Source: Prochilodus magdalenae
Lineage: Eukaryota > Chordata > Actinopteri > Characiformes > Prochilodontidae
Length of the DNA: 64,000 bases
Direction: 5' to 3'
Assembly (NCBI GenBank): GCA_024036415.1
Contig: JAMWET010005053.1
Coordinates: 62,001 to 126,000 of the forward strand
Shown here: one piece after another, positions 44,505-54,377 of the stretch
Position numbering within the stretch: the first letter of the stretch is position 1
How the letters are laid out: every line of letters starts with the position of its first letter
Notes under the pieces: model-generated
Seen by the model: only the letters and a program-made list of their open reading frames with translations
Told to the model about the DNA's origin: nothing
The model's database searches: none
Position numbers and translations under genes: made by a program

Positions 44505-45780
44505 ACTACTGAGGACAGCGGCTGTTATACAGTCTGACGGCGGTCGGAAGGAAGGATCTGTGGTACCTCTCCTTCACACACCGTGGGTGCAGCAGCAGGG
44601 CACTGAAGGAGCTTCCCAGTGCTTCCAGAGAGTGGTACATGGGTGGGACAGGTTCTTCAACATGTGTTTAAACTTAGTCCTCATTCTCCTGTCCCCCACC
44701 ACCTCCAGTCTCCTCAGGAGCGCCCCCTACACTCCAAAGGACCTGAGTCTCCTCAGGAGCGCCCCCTGAACTTCAAAGGACCTGAGTCTCCTCAGGAGCG
44801 CCCCTGCACTCTGAAGAATCTGAGTCTCCTCAAGAGATGTAGTCTGCTCTGGCCTTTCCTGTAGAGTGCAGCAGTGTTGTCAGTCCAGTCCAACTTGTGG
44901 TTGAGGGGAACACCCAGGTACTTGTAGGACCTCACTATTTCAATGTCTGTTCCCTGGATGTTTACAGGTACCAGAGGAGAGTGTTTGGCTCTGCGGAAGT
45001 CCACCACCAGTTCTTTAGTTTTTCCTGCTTTGATCTGTAGGCAGTTCTTCTGACACCATTCCTCAGTTCTCTGTACTCCCTGTCCTCTCCATCACTGATG
45101 AGGCCCATGATAGCAGAGTCATCAGAGAACTTCTGCAGGTGGCAGCTGGCAGAACTGTACTTGAAGTCAGCAGTGTAGAGGGTGAAGAGAAAGGGAGCAA
45201 GTACTGTTCCCTGTGGAGTCCCTTAGCTGCAGACAACCATGTCAGACTGGCAGTCCTGTGTCCTCACATATTTTGGACGGTTTGTGAGGTAGTCCTAGAT
45301 CCAGGTGGTGAGGTGATGGTCCAACCCTGTGCCCTCCAGCTTGTCCTTCAGGAGCATGGGTTGGATGCTATTGAAAGCACTGGAGAAATCAAAGAACATG
45401 ATTCTCACAGTGCTCCCAGCGTTCTCCAGGTGAGAGAGAGATCTGTGTAGAAGGTGGATGATGGGGTCCACCACTCCGATGCCAGTGGGTCTGAAGTGGG
45501 TCCATTGCTGGACTCAGCAGGGGGCAGAGGAGGACAAGAAGCAGTTTCTCCAGGCTCTTCATCGGATGTGATGTGAGTGCCACTGGCCTGTAACTGTTGA
45601 GGTCTTTGGGGTGTGGGGTCTTTGGCACTGGTACAAGGCAAGATGTTTTCCATAGCTGTGGAACTCTCCCCAACATCAGGCTGAGATTAAAGATGTGCCC
45701 AGCCATTCTGCACAACTCGTTGGCACAGGACTTGAGAAGCCTTGAGCTGATGCCATCTGGGCAGTATTACAGTATTACCC
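44505..45780 (-). mobile_element. L2/Rex1-like LINE, 3' part, copy 1
   Basis: Minus-strand translation in order: MAGHIFNLSLMLGRVPQLWK, SCLVPVPKTPHPKDLNSYRP, VALTSHPMKSLEKLLL, SPAMDPLQ, then (frameshifted) a GTPQGTVLAPFLFTLYT-type segment and MVDFRRAKHSPLVPVNIQG, SYKYLGVPLNHKLDWT, LYRKGQSRLHLLRRLRFF. These are reverse-transcriptase fingers, palm and C-terminal segments of an L2/Rex1-type element. Frameshifts and stops make it inactive; the 5' part is missing. Confidence 0.85.
44705..44830. repeat. Three-copy tandem repeat within the LINE
   Basis: AGTCTCCTCAGGAGCGCCCC is repeated three times at about 46-base spacing, followed by a diverged fourth AGTCTCCTCAAGAG. The same triplication is present at 62805-62930. 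Confidence 0.8.
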
Positions 45781-46074
45781 ACTACACAACTTCATCTTCA
45801 ACGCATTGCTTGCAGTGATATCTGCTACTGTCCTGCAGTTTTTAGTCCTGATAACTTCTAGGCATTAATAATTTCCCTGGAAATTCCATTTTTTTCACCC
45901 ATGCTTCCTTATAGTCGGGATCTACCCATGGTTTCACACTAGAGGGGGATAACACTGGGGGTCCTGTCATGGTGAATCTCCAGATGTATTTTAAACTGCA
46001 AGTGACGTTGGAGTGCAGGAGAAAGACAGGAGTATCAGGCCTGGTCAAAGTGGGGAAACTGACCCCAGATCTGA
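45781..46074. other. Junction between duplication unit 1 and gene D's upstream module
   Basis: Sequence to about 46005 corresponds to the last bases of the window (63880-64000 matches 45780-45900). After that, sequence resembling the start of the upstream module begins (GACAGGAGTATCAGGCCTGG). The breakpoint of the duplication is probably near here. Confidence 0.5.
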
Positions 46075-48480
46075 TATGGATGTTTAAGGTGTAAAGGGTC
46101 AGCATGTGCTGCTGGACTGTAAAGGTCAGTGCTGCCAACAGAGGGCAACAGCAGTGAGGTACTGGAAGGGTCAGCTTGTGCTGCAGAGTACCAACAGAGG
46201 GTGACGGCAGTGAGGTTATGGGATTTCAAAATCCCATAATTCCAAGTAAAAATCTGTTCCAGCCAGGTGCACCTTTAGGTACCTACATTTAAGGCTGGTC
46301 ATACAGCACACAGTCACACCTGTGTTCAGGGTGACTGGTACAGTACGTTGAGGTTTGTATCTACAACAAAGAGACAGAAGAGGAGAAAAGGGCCTCCCAG
46401 ACAGTCACATGACACCAAGATCTGAGATCACAGTTTAGTGGAACAGTAAAGAAACTGAAACTGGCTCAAAGTTCTTCTGTGGTTAGTAACGCTCACCTCA
46501 TAAACATGCAGAGACAAACAGAAGCTCAGAGCTCACACCACACAACATGACCCTCCAGCTCATTACACTACACACAGATCAGAACGCTGGGAGGACTTTA
46601 TACCACCGTGTCACGTCCGCGGGTCTGTCTGTCTCCGCTGATCCTCTGGACTCCAATTCCCTGAGTGCACATGATGGTGCACCCACATGCTCACACTCTA
46701 CCACTCACTCCCGGTCTAGGTCACCAGAACACTGAGTGTTTTCAGCTGGGACGGCAGCCTTATACTCTCCACAAACACACACGGTCTTCACAAAGTTCTG
46801 TAACTCTAGTTTCATTTCTGAGGTTCTGATCCACTCTATCTCTGACTTCTGGCTTCGACCCTGTTATCCCTTCCACTCCTCTCGTCGTTTTCTCCCTGTG
46901 TCTAGTTTTCTCATTGTTAGCTTCATTGGTGTCTATACTGTTTCTGACCCTTCGACTTCGCTTGGTTGTCCACTCTGCCTTCTTTCTTGCCTTCCTGGAT
47001 TTTGACCCTCGCTTGTCCTGTCTGCTTATGACCAGGTACTGTCCCTTCTCATCGCTGACTCATCCGTGGCTGTTGTGTAAAGCACTTGGTTTATATAATA
47101 AAGCTCATTTGTCCTTTAGCTCTGCTAGCGTCACACCTACTACTGTGTCTGACACACTGACAGCTCTTTTAGAGACAGTTATCTAGAACTGGTCACCAGT
47201 TATCTAGAATTGGTCCTTGGTATCTTCCCGAACTCATTCAGTCATCCTGATCATAACCAGCTTGTCAGTGTGCTGACCAATGCCCCCTTACAGCTGTATA
47301 AACCCCCTCATGCTCAGTTTATACACACTTTAGAAATGGAGGTTCAGTTTGTGTGATGAGATTCACCTTCACCCACTCACAAATGAGCCTGACAGACTCA
47401 GACATGCACAAACAGGAAACCCACAGCAAGGCCTGCAGCTCAGGGCCATATCAAACCACCTGACACTGACTGTCTTTATCAGCTGATCTCAGATCTGACA
47501 GGAAGTGACTCATTAATGTGTAGAGGGTAAGTGTCCTAAACGGTTTCATGTTTGTGCCAGACAGATGGGACATTCCATTTACTTAGTGGTGCAGGTATTT
47601 AACATTCCTTGGTCCACGGTGTCATGTAGGGTCTGTAAGTGGTACAGACCCCAAGAACCCATGAACTCCATTTGTGAGCAAAGTACTGTGCAAGCTGGTG
47701 GTGGTTCCACACTGCTCCTGGGTGTGTTCTCATGGCATGGGTTGGGTCCAGTGCCTGCTATGTTTCACTGCTTGTTGTCCATTTGAATCACTTTAGGGAC
47801 TTGTTCCCCCACATGTTCCCCCACAGTGACGGGACTGTCACCAGACCCAAGTTCTCCAGAACTGTTTCAAGGAGTCTTATTCACACCCGAGATCCTGCAC
47901 CTACAAACACCACAAGCCATGGAGGACATTCTAGACTGCGTGGCTTAGCTTCCCACATGTAGAACTAATGCCACGTTGATTTGCTTTCCTTCACCAGGCT
48001 AGATGGCCTCCTACACAGTACTAGTTCCTGTCCCATGATTTTTGGCCTGTCAGTGTACAGACGAAGTTTACTGCTCATGGCAATAACTGAAAGGAGAGGG
48101 AACACCTCTAATGCAGAGCTCCAGATACATGAAGGGTGAAACTCAGCAAGTGGAAATGGAACACGTGGTAGGAGAAAGAAAAGTGAAATGGCTTGGTTTT
48201 GGGACTGAAGTTTGGCCCAGGAAAAGAAACCACCTTCGAAAACTTACTGGATGTGACTGGAACAGCTGTGAGCAGTAGAACTGGATCAATGACCTCTGAG
48301 TCCGATTACTGACCGATTTTGATCAGCCGGCCACCCTTAAATATCACACTTATGTTACGGAACAGAGGTTCAGTTCAGACCAGAGAGAACGGAGAACTCA
48401 GGCCTACAAAGAGCCCACAAACCCAAGAAGTCTACAGAAGTGTGGTGCAGCAGTGGGTCGATAACTAAAGACCGCCCTCT
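46075..48480 (+). repeat. Upstream module U of gene D
   Basis: Same order as upstream of C, with the CAGAGGGCAACAGC units (46135-46220) but without the 31-bp minisatellite, and with the solo LTR. Its LTR content makes it C-like rather than B-like, although gene D's 3' half is B-like. Confidence 0.8.
46609..47154 (+). mobile_element. Solo LTR upstream of gene D
   Basis: Starts TGTCACGTCC after CACCG (46604-46608) and ends TCTGACA before CACTG (a one-base variant of the target repeat). About 546 bases, the same element and same site as upstream of C. Confidence 0.8.
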
Positions 48481-48485
48481 TATGA

Positions 48486-48605
48486 TGTGACCAATCAGAC
48501 AGCGTGTGCTCAGTGTGTACGTCTCTCATTGGTGAGGGTCTGATTATATATGCGGTGAGAGGTTATCAAAAATAGAATAGAACTGACGTGGACCAATCAG
48601 ACCAA
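48486..48605 (+). promoter_or_regulatory. Gene D promoter core
   Basis: CCAAT at 48491, ATTGG at about 48528, TATATA at about 48545, TGACGTGGACCAATCAG with CCAAT at 48593. Intact relative to B. Confidence 0.65.
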
Positions 48606-48666
48606 GACACAGACATCCGCTTTAAAGACCCTCACCATCGTTCCCCACCCAGCTCCAGTTTATGAG

Positions 48667-50125
48667 ATGGAGAGGTCGAGAGCTGTTCTCCTCACTCTGC
48701 TCTGTAAGTGAACTGTTCCACACTTCTACCTTCAGCACACCTGATATGCTGTATTTATAGTAGCCTTTTTTATCAACTTCACATTCAGCTGTGCAGGTTC
48801 TAAAGAGTCTCTGGGGAAAGCACGGAGAACCTAAACAGTTAGATGTACAGTGTGAAGGTGTGTGAGATCTGCTCGTTCTACTGTATCTAATCTAAAGTGT
48901 GGTTGGTGTGCTGCAGGTGTTCTGTTCTCCAGGATCTATGGAGCAGAAGTGGAGATGAGAGTCAGACCCGGAGACGACGTCGTTCTGTACTGTGACTGCG
49001 TAGTGAAGTCTGGAACTTTTATAGTGTGGTTTAGAAAGTCCTCAGATGAAGATCAGACTCCTCTCATTATATCAGCAAATGTTTTAATACAACCTGCTTT
49101 TTCACGCCACCAGTTCATTGAGAATCCCACCATCAACACTCGGGATCTGCTGGTGAGGAACGTGTCTGAATCAGACCTGGGTCTGTACCACTGCGCTGTA
49201 TGGGATAGGAAGTCTGTCAAAGGCGGTGAGAGAGATGTTTATCTTAATGGAACCAGAACCACTCGACTGTCTCTCCTCGGTAAGATTCCTCATTCTGATC
49301 TGTGAGTTCTGTTAGTTAATGATTTCATTTATAACATTGTAATAACATGTCAGAGAGGAGGACGTTGTAGTGTGGAAATCAGTAGATACTAATTAACCTG
49401 GTGTTTATTACTATGTTATAAAGCAGTAATTAAGGAGAATTACACACTTGTAAAGCTCTGATTGAGCCGTATTAAGATAGTAGTTGGTGATTAACCTTCA
49501 GCAGTAATTAACCCTCACTTTCCTCTAACAGACTGAATGTACAGTTTATCTAAGAAAGACTGAAAGTTTAATATCTTTATTCAGTTATTATTATAGTAGT
49601 CTCAGTGTGGAATGCAGATGATCCAAACTAACCACATCTCCCTTTGTCTTAACTCGGCCTCATACTGAATTCAGCCTGGAGAGTGTTAATAAAGCAGTAA
49701 TAAACAGTGAGTCCATTAAGAAGTACTGTCCTGTTCAGGCTAAATAAGAGCATTAATTGAGCATCATAATGTTCCTGTACAGCTGTGTTTAATGTGAGGA
49801 TATGAGGTGTAGAACAGTTAGTCTATCTTCTGCTGTGAAGATGAAGATGGGTTATGAGATGTTTACTGGAGTTCTATCTGAACCTCGTCACCATCTCTTA
49901 GAGCTTCCTCTCTTATTTCAGACCCCCCTGTTCCTTGTGCTCATCCCCACGAGACCCCCTACACCCTCCAGACCCCCTCCAACCTTTCTGTATCAGATTG
50001 TATTGTCTGCTGGAAGCTGCTGGTCAGTGTGTGTCCCGTGAGTGTTCTCCTCTCCTTAGTCGTCTCCTTCACCTGTGTGTACTGCATCTGCAGAAAGACA
50101 ACTGAAGGTACACTCACACACACAC

Positions 50126-50171
<46 letters not shown>

Positions 50172-50420
50172 GGTTGCAGAAACAGAATCTCTACTCAACA
50201 GTTTCCTCTCTGAGACTGATAACCTGGTTCTGATGGGTGTGTTGGGTTTGTCTCCTCAGGTCCTAGAGAGAGAAGAGGACCACTCACTGACAGTGTGTTA
50301 CAGGTAGGAACATCCTCATCACACACTCACACACTAACACACACACACACACTCCTACACACACACCTACACACACACACTCCTACACACACACACACAC
50401 ACACTCACACCCCTACACAG

Positions 50421-50451
<31 letters not shown>

Positions 50452-50615
50452 CCTTCAACTTAGTATTGATAGCTGTAGTTATTGATAAGTTCTCTCTCTC
50501 TGATCAGGTGTGCGGTTCTGGGGATCATCAGTGTGGGAGCTGTATGAATGGAGAGTTCTGTTTCCACACTGTGGTCTGTTACACATCTCTGAAACCTGAA
50601 CTCAAATCAGAATAA
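48667..50615 (+). CDS. V-set receptor gene D, short Cys-rich tail type
   Basis: Exons 48667-48703, 48917-49279, 49922-50107, 50260-50303 and 50508-50615 give 245 aa in frame. Leader [19 protein letters not shown] domain with [24 protein letters not shown] and a changed membrane-distal loop ([12 protein letters not shown]); stalk [14 protein letters not shown]; CxxC in [12 protein letters not shown] followed by RKTTE; tail [15 protein letters not shown], then the Cys-rich [17 protein letters not shown] and the ITIM-like VVCYTSL. It is B's counterpart in the 18-kb duplication (shared LIQPAFS, LLVRNVS, same tail). A second ATG at 48662, 5 bases upstream and out of frame, is unique to this copy. 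The chosen start at 48667 matches the paralogs and has the better context (GAGATGG). Confidence 0.85.
50112..50168 (+). repeat. (CT)n microsatellite, gene D intron
   Basis: CA then CT dinucleotide run shortly after the TM-exon donor, at the position of the run in gene B. Confidence 0.92.
50318..50456 (+). repeat. (CA)n microsatellite, gene D last intron
   Basis: Long imperfect CACACA/CTCCTACACA repeat between the tail exons, longer than the gene B counterpart. Confidence 0.9.
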
Positions 50616-50619
50616 ACAC

Positions 50620-50648
50620 TCCCCCCCACACACACACTCACACACACT

Positions 50649-50687
<39 letters not shown>

Positions 50688-50700
50688 ACTCACACTCTCA

Positions 50701-50735
<35 letters not shown>

Positions 50736-50755
50736 CCACACACACACACACTGAT
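50620..50755 (+). repeat. (CA)n microsatellite, gene D 3' UTR
   Basis: CA/CT imperfect repeat right after the stop codon, as in gene B. Confidence 0.88.
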
Positions 50756-50807
50756 AGGTGTGGTTGATCTGGGTGGTGTAATGTCTGATTACTTGATCAT
50801 CATTTCC

Positions 50808-50813
50808 AATAAA
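50808..50813 (+). terminator. Poly(A) signal, gene D
   Basis: AATAAA in CATTTCCAATAAAGATA, matching the gene B signal at 32689. Confidence 0.7.
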
Positions 50814-51440
50814 GATAAACCTGATAGAACGTCTGACTGACAGGAGTCGTTCCTTATCACCACTCTTCTGCTGCAGTCACATGTCTGTGGTAGATGAATG
50901 ATGGTGGTCCGAATATCCCACTATTTCCAAACGATCCACACATGAAAATTCAGAAAGTTCAGAACCTCCTCAAGCAGGTCGACCTTGACCCATGCTCCAT
51001 TCCAGGCCCTGCTGGAGCGCCATTGCTGGCAGTGCCATCTACTCATGTCCTGCAGTTTTCAGTCCTGATAACTTCTAGACATTCCCTGACCATTCCTCTC
51101 ACATTCCCCATGCTTCCTCATGGTCAGGATCTACCCATGGTTTCACGCTATAGGGGGATCACACTGGGGGTCCTTGTCCTGGTGAATCTCCAGTTCTATT
51201 GTGAGCTCAAAGTGACTTCTGATCAACACACTGACTGAGTCCAGTTATAGCAGTTTGATACACATTCACACAGCTATGAACACACATACACAGACCTATA
51301 TTACACACCTGATCACTCCATCTGATACACTGTGCCCTGCCCCCACCCACTCTGAGGGTCTAAAACAGGAAACCCACAAAGAGACCCTGCAGCTCAGAAG
51401 GCCTCAGACCACTGTTCACTGACTGTCTGACTTCTGACTT
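50814..51440 (+). repeat. Flank after gene D, rearranged module F
   Basis: The first 130 bases match the flank of B, then it switches (near 50965) to sequence matching 39800-40030 and 57930-58150 (TTGCTGGCAGTGCCATCTRC-type phrase). The segment present at 32830-33240 is therefore replaced here. Confidence 0.65.
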
Positions 51441-51444
51441 CTAA

Positions 51445-51870
51445 ATGTTTGGCAAGTCAGGAACACGCCCTGGTTTTTACAAAAATGTCAGGAACACAGC
51501 GTCTATTTGGTCGGTATGTCAGTAACATGGCCTCAGATTGATCGGTAAGTCAGGAACATGGCCTCAGATTGGTCGGTAAGTCAGGAACATGGCCTCAGAC
51601 TGGTCGGTAAGTCAGGAACATGGCCTCAGATTGGTCTGTAAGTCAGAAACATGGCCTCTGATTGGTCGGTCAGTCAGGAACATGGCCTCTGATTGGTCGG
51701 TCAGTCAGGAACATGGTCTCAGATTGGTCGGTAAGTCAGGAACATGGTCTCAGATTGGTCGGTCAGTCAGGAACATGCCCTCAGATTGGTCGGTAAGTCA
51801 GGAACATGGCCTCAGATTGGGCGGTAAGTCAAAAACATGGCCACCGATTGGTTGACAAGCCAGGATCATC
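51445..51870 (+). repeat. 31-bp minisatellite upstream of gene E
   Basis: About thirteen copies of GGTCGGTAAGTCAGGAACAT plus GGCCTCAGATT at 31-base spacing. One forward frame translates as an open repeat (MASDWSVSQEHGLRL) by chance. Counterpart of 33430-33855. Confidence 0.92.
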
Positions 51871-51889
51871 TGATATGGATGGTGAAGGT

Positions 51890-54190
51890 GTAAGGGGTCA
51901 GCTTGTGCTGCTGTACTGTAAAGGTTCAGTCGGTGCTGCCAACAGAGGGCAACAGCAGCGAGGTACTGGAAGGGTCAGCCTGTGCTGCAGAGTGCCAACA
52001 GAGGGTGACGGCAGTGGGGTTATGGTACTTCAGGGAATTCAAAATCCCATAATTCCAAGTAATAATCAGTGCCAGCCAGGTGCACCTTTAGTTACCTACA
52101 TTTAAGGCTGGTCAAACAGCACACTGCTGTCACACCTGTATTCAGGGTGACAGGTACAGTATGTTGAGGTTTGTATCTGTAACAAAGAGACAGAGGAGGA
52201 TAAAAGGGCCTCTCTGACAGTCACATGACACCAAGATCTGAGATCTCAGTTTAGTGGAAAAGTAAAGAAACTGAAACTGGCTCAAAGTTCTTCTGTGGTT
52301 AGTAACGCTCACCTCATAAACATGCAGAGACAAACAGAAGCTCAGAGCTCACACCACACAACATGACCCTCCAGCTCATTACACTACACACAGATCAGAA
52401 CACTGGGAGGACTTTATACCACCGTGTCACGTCCGCGGGTCTGTCTGTCTCCGCTGATCCTCCAGACTCCACTTCCCAGAGTGCACATGATGGCGCACCC
52501 ACATGCTCACACTCTACCATTCACTCCAGGTCTAGGTCACCAGAACACTGAGTGCTTTCAGCTGGGACGGCAGCCTTATTCTCCCCACAAACTCACACGG
52601 TCTTCACAAAGTTCTGTAACTCTAGTTTCATTTCTGAGGTTCTGATCTACTCTGTCTCTGACTTCTGGCTTCGGCCCTGTTTTCCCTTCCACTCCTCTCG
52701 TCGTTTTCTCCCTGTGTCTAGTTTTCTCGTGGTGAGCTTCATTGGTGTCTATCCTGTTTCTGACCCTTTGACTTCGCTGGGTTGTCCACTCCACCTTCTT
52801 CCTTGCCTTCCTGGATTTTGACCCTCGCCTGTCCTGTCTGCTTATGTCCAGGTACTGTCCCTTCTCATTGCTAACTTGTCTGTTGCTGTTGTGTAAAGCA
52901 CTTGGTTTATATAATAAAGCTCATTTGTTCTTTAGCTCGGCTAGAGCCGCACCTAGTTCTCTGTGTCTCACATTCTGACAGCTCTTTTACAGACAGTTAT
53001 CTAGAACCGGTCACCAGTTATCTAGAATTGGTCCTTGATACCCTCCTGAACTCAGACATCATTGAGTTATTCTGATTATAGCCGGCTGGTCAGTGTGCTG
53101 ACCAATGCCCCTTACAGCTGTACAAACCCCCTCATGCTCAGTTTATACACACTTTAGAATTGGAGGTTCAGTTTGTGGTTGTGATGCGATTCACCTTCAC
53201 CCACTTAAAAACGAGCCTGAGAGACTCAGACATGCACAAACAGGAAACCCACAGCGAGGCCTGCAGCTCAGGGCCATATCAGACCACCTGACACTGACTG
53301 TCTTTATCAGCTGATCTCAGATCTGACAGGAAGTGACTCGTATTAATGTGTAGAGGGTAAGTGTCCTAAACGGTTTCATGTTTGTGCCAGACAGATGGGA
53401 CATTCCATTGCCTTAGTGGTGCAGGTATTTAACATTCCTTGGTCCACGGTGTCACAGAATACATCACAGAAAGCTTTACCACCCACACTGGACAGCACAG
53501 CGGATGCTGATCGGTTACTTTATGATGGTGACCAGTGGCTAGAACTGTCCATGTGCACAGACAAGCGATTCTGGCAGAATCACATTTGCATTCAGTGCAG
53601 GAGGCCCCACACAGATATCCCGCAGGTCAGTGCTGCGTTCTTTAGCTTTAAAGGGAAATGGGAGCAGCCAGCTCACCAGACACAGCTCCTCACCTGGGCT
53701 TGTCAGGTTGTTAACTGGACCCTAGCAATATGAGACACGGTTTTATGAGTCATAGTATCAGTAGTTTTGGGCAAAACGGTTTGCGAGTAGCACAGACCCT
53801 GAGAAACCATGAACTCCATTTGTTAGCAAAGTACTGTGCAAGCTGGTGGTAGTTCCATACTGCTTTTGGGTGTGTTCTCATGGCATGGGTTGGGTCCAGT
53901 GCCCGCTATGCTTCACTGCTTGTTGACCATTTTAATTTGGCCTGTCAGTGTACAGACACATTTTACTGCTCATAGCAATAACTGCTGTCCTGAAAGGAGA
54001 GGGAACTGTGACCTAACCTCTCTAATGCAGAGCTCCTGATACATGAGGGTGAACCTCACCAAGTGTAAACGGAACAGGGGTCCAGTTCAGAATGGGGAGT
54101 ATAGAGAACTCAGGTCTACACAGAGCCTACAAACCCGAACAGTCCACAGCAGAGTGGTACTGCAGTGGGGCGATAACTAAAGACCGCCCT
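51890..54190 (+). repeat. Upstream module U of gene E
   Basis: Same modules as upstream of C, including the CAGAGGGCAACAGC units and solo LTR. A forward frame at 53395-53733 is part of a segment (GCAGGAGGCCCCACACA) also seen upstream of B at 29770-29920, and is not supported as a gene. Confidence 0.8.
52425..52972 (+). mobile_element. Solo LTR upstream of gene E
   Basis: Starts TGTCACGTCC after CACCG (52420-52424); the end is mutated to CTCACA and the right target copy to TTCTG. AATAAA near the 3' end is retained (TATATAATAAAGCTCATTTG). 548 bases. Confidence 0.8.
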
Positions 54191-54197
54191 CTGATGA

Positions 54198-54318
54198 TGT
54201 GACCAATCAGACAGTGTATGCTCAGTGTGTACGTCTCTCATTGCTGAGGGTCTGATTATTTATGCGGTGAGACGTTATCAAAAATAGAATAGAACTGACG
54301 TGGACCAATCAGACCACG
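54198..54318 (+). promoter_or_regulatory. Gene E promoter core, degenerate
   Basis: Both outer CCAAT boxes are kept (54203 and 54305, the latter in TGACGTGGACCAATCAG). The middle ATTGG has become ATTGC and the TATATA has become TATTTA. Compared with B, C and D this predicts weaker or altered initiation (inference). Confidence 0.6.
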
Positions 54319-54377
54319 ACACAGACATCCGCTTCAAAGACCCTCACCATCGCCCCCACCGAGCTCCTGTCGCTGAG

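Noticed and set aside
46547..47186. Forward frames across the LTR upstream of D (and 34760-35047, 52552-52821)
   Set aside because: Non-coding LTR sequence; the same frames appear in each copy because the DNA is duplicated.
51589..51855. Forward frame MASDWSVSQEHGLRL repeated
   Set aside because: Product of the 31-bp minisatellite; the equivalent array upstream of gene C is interrupted by stops.
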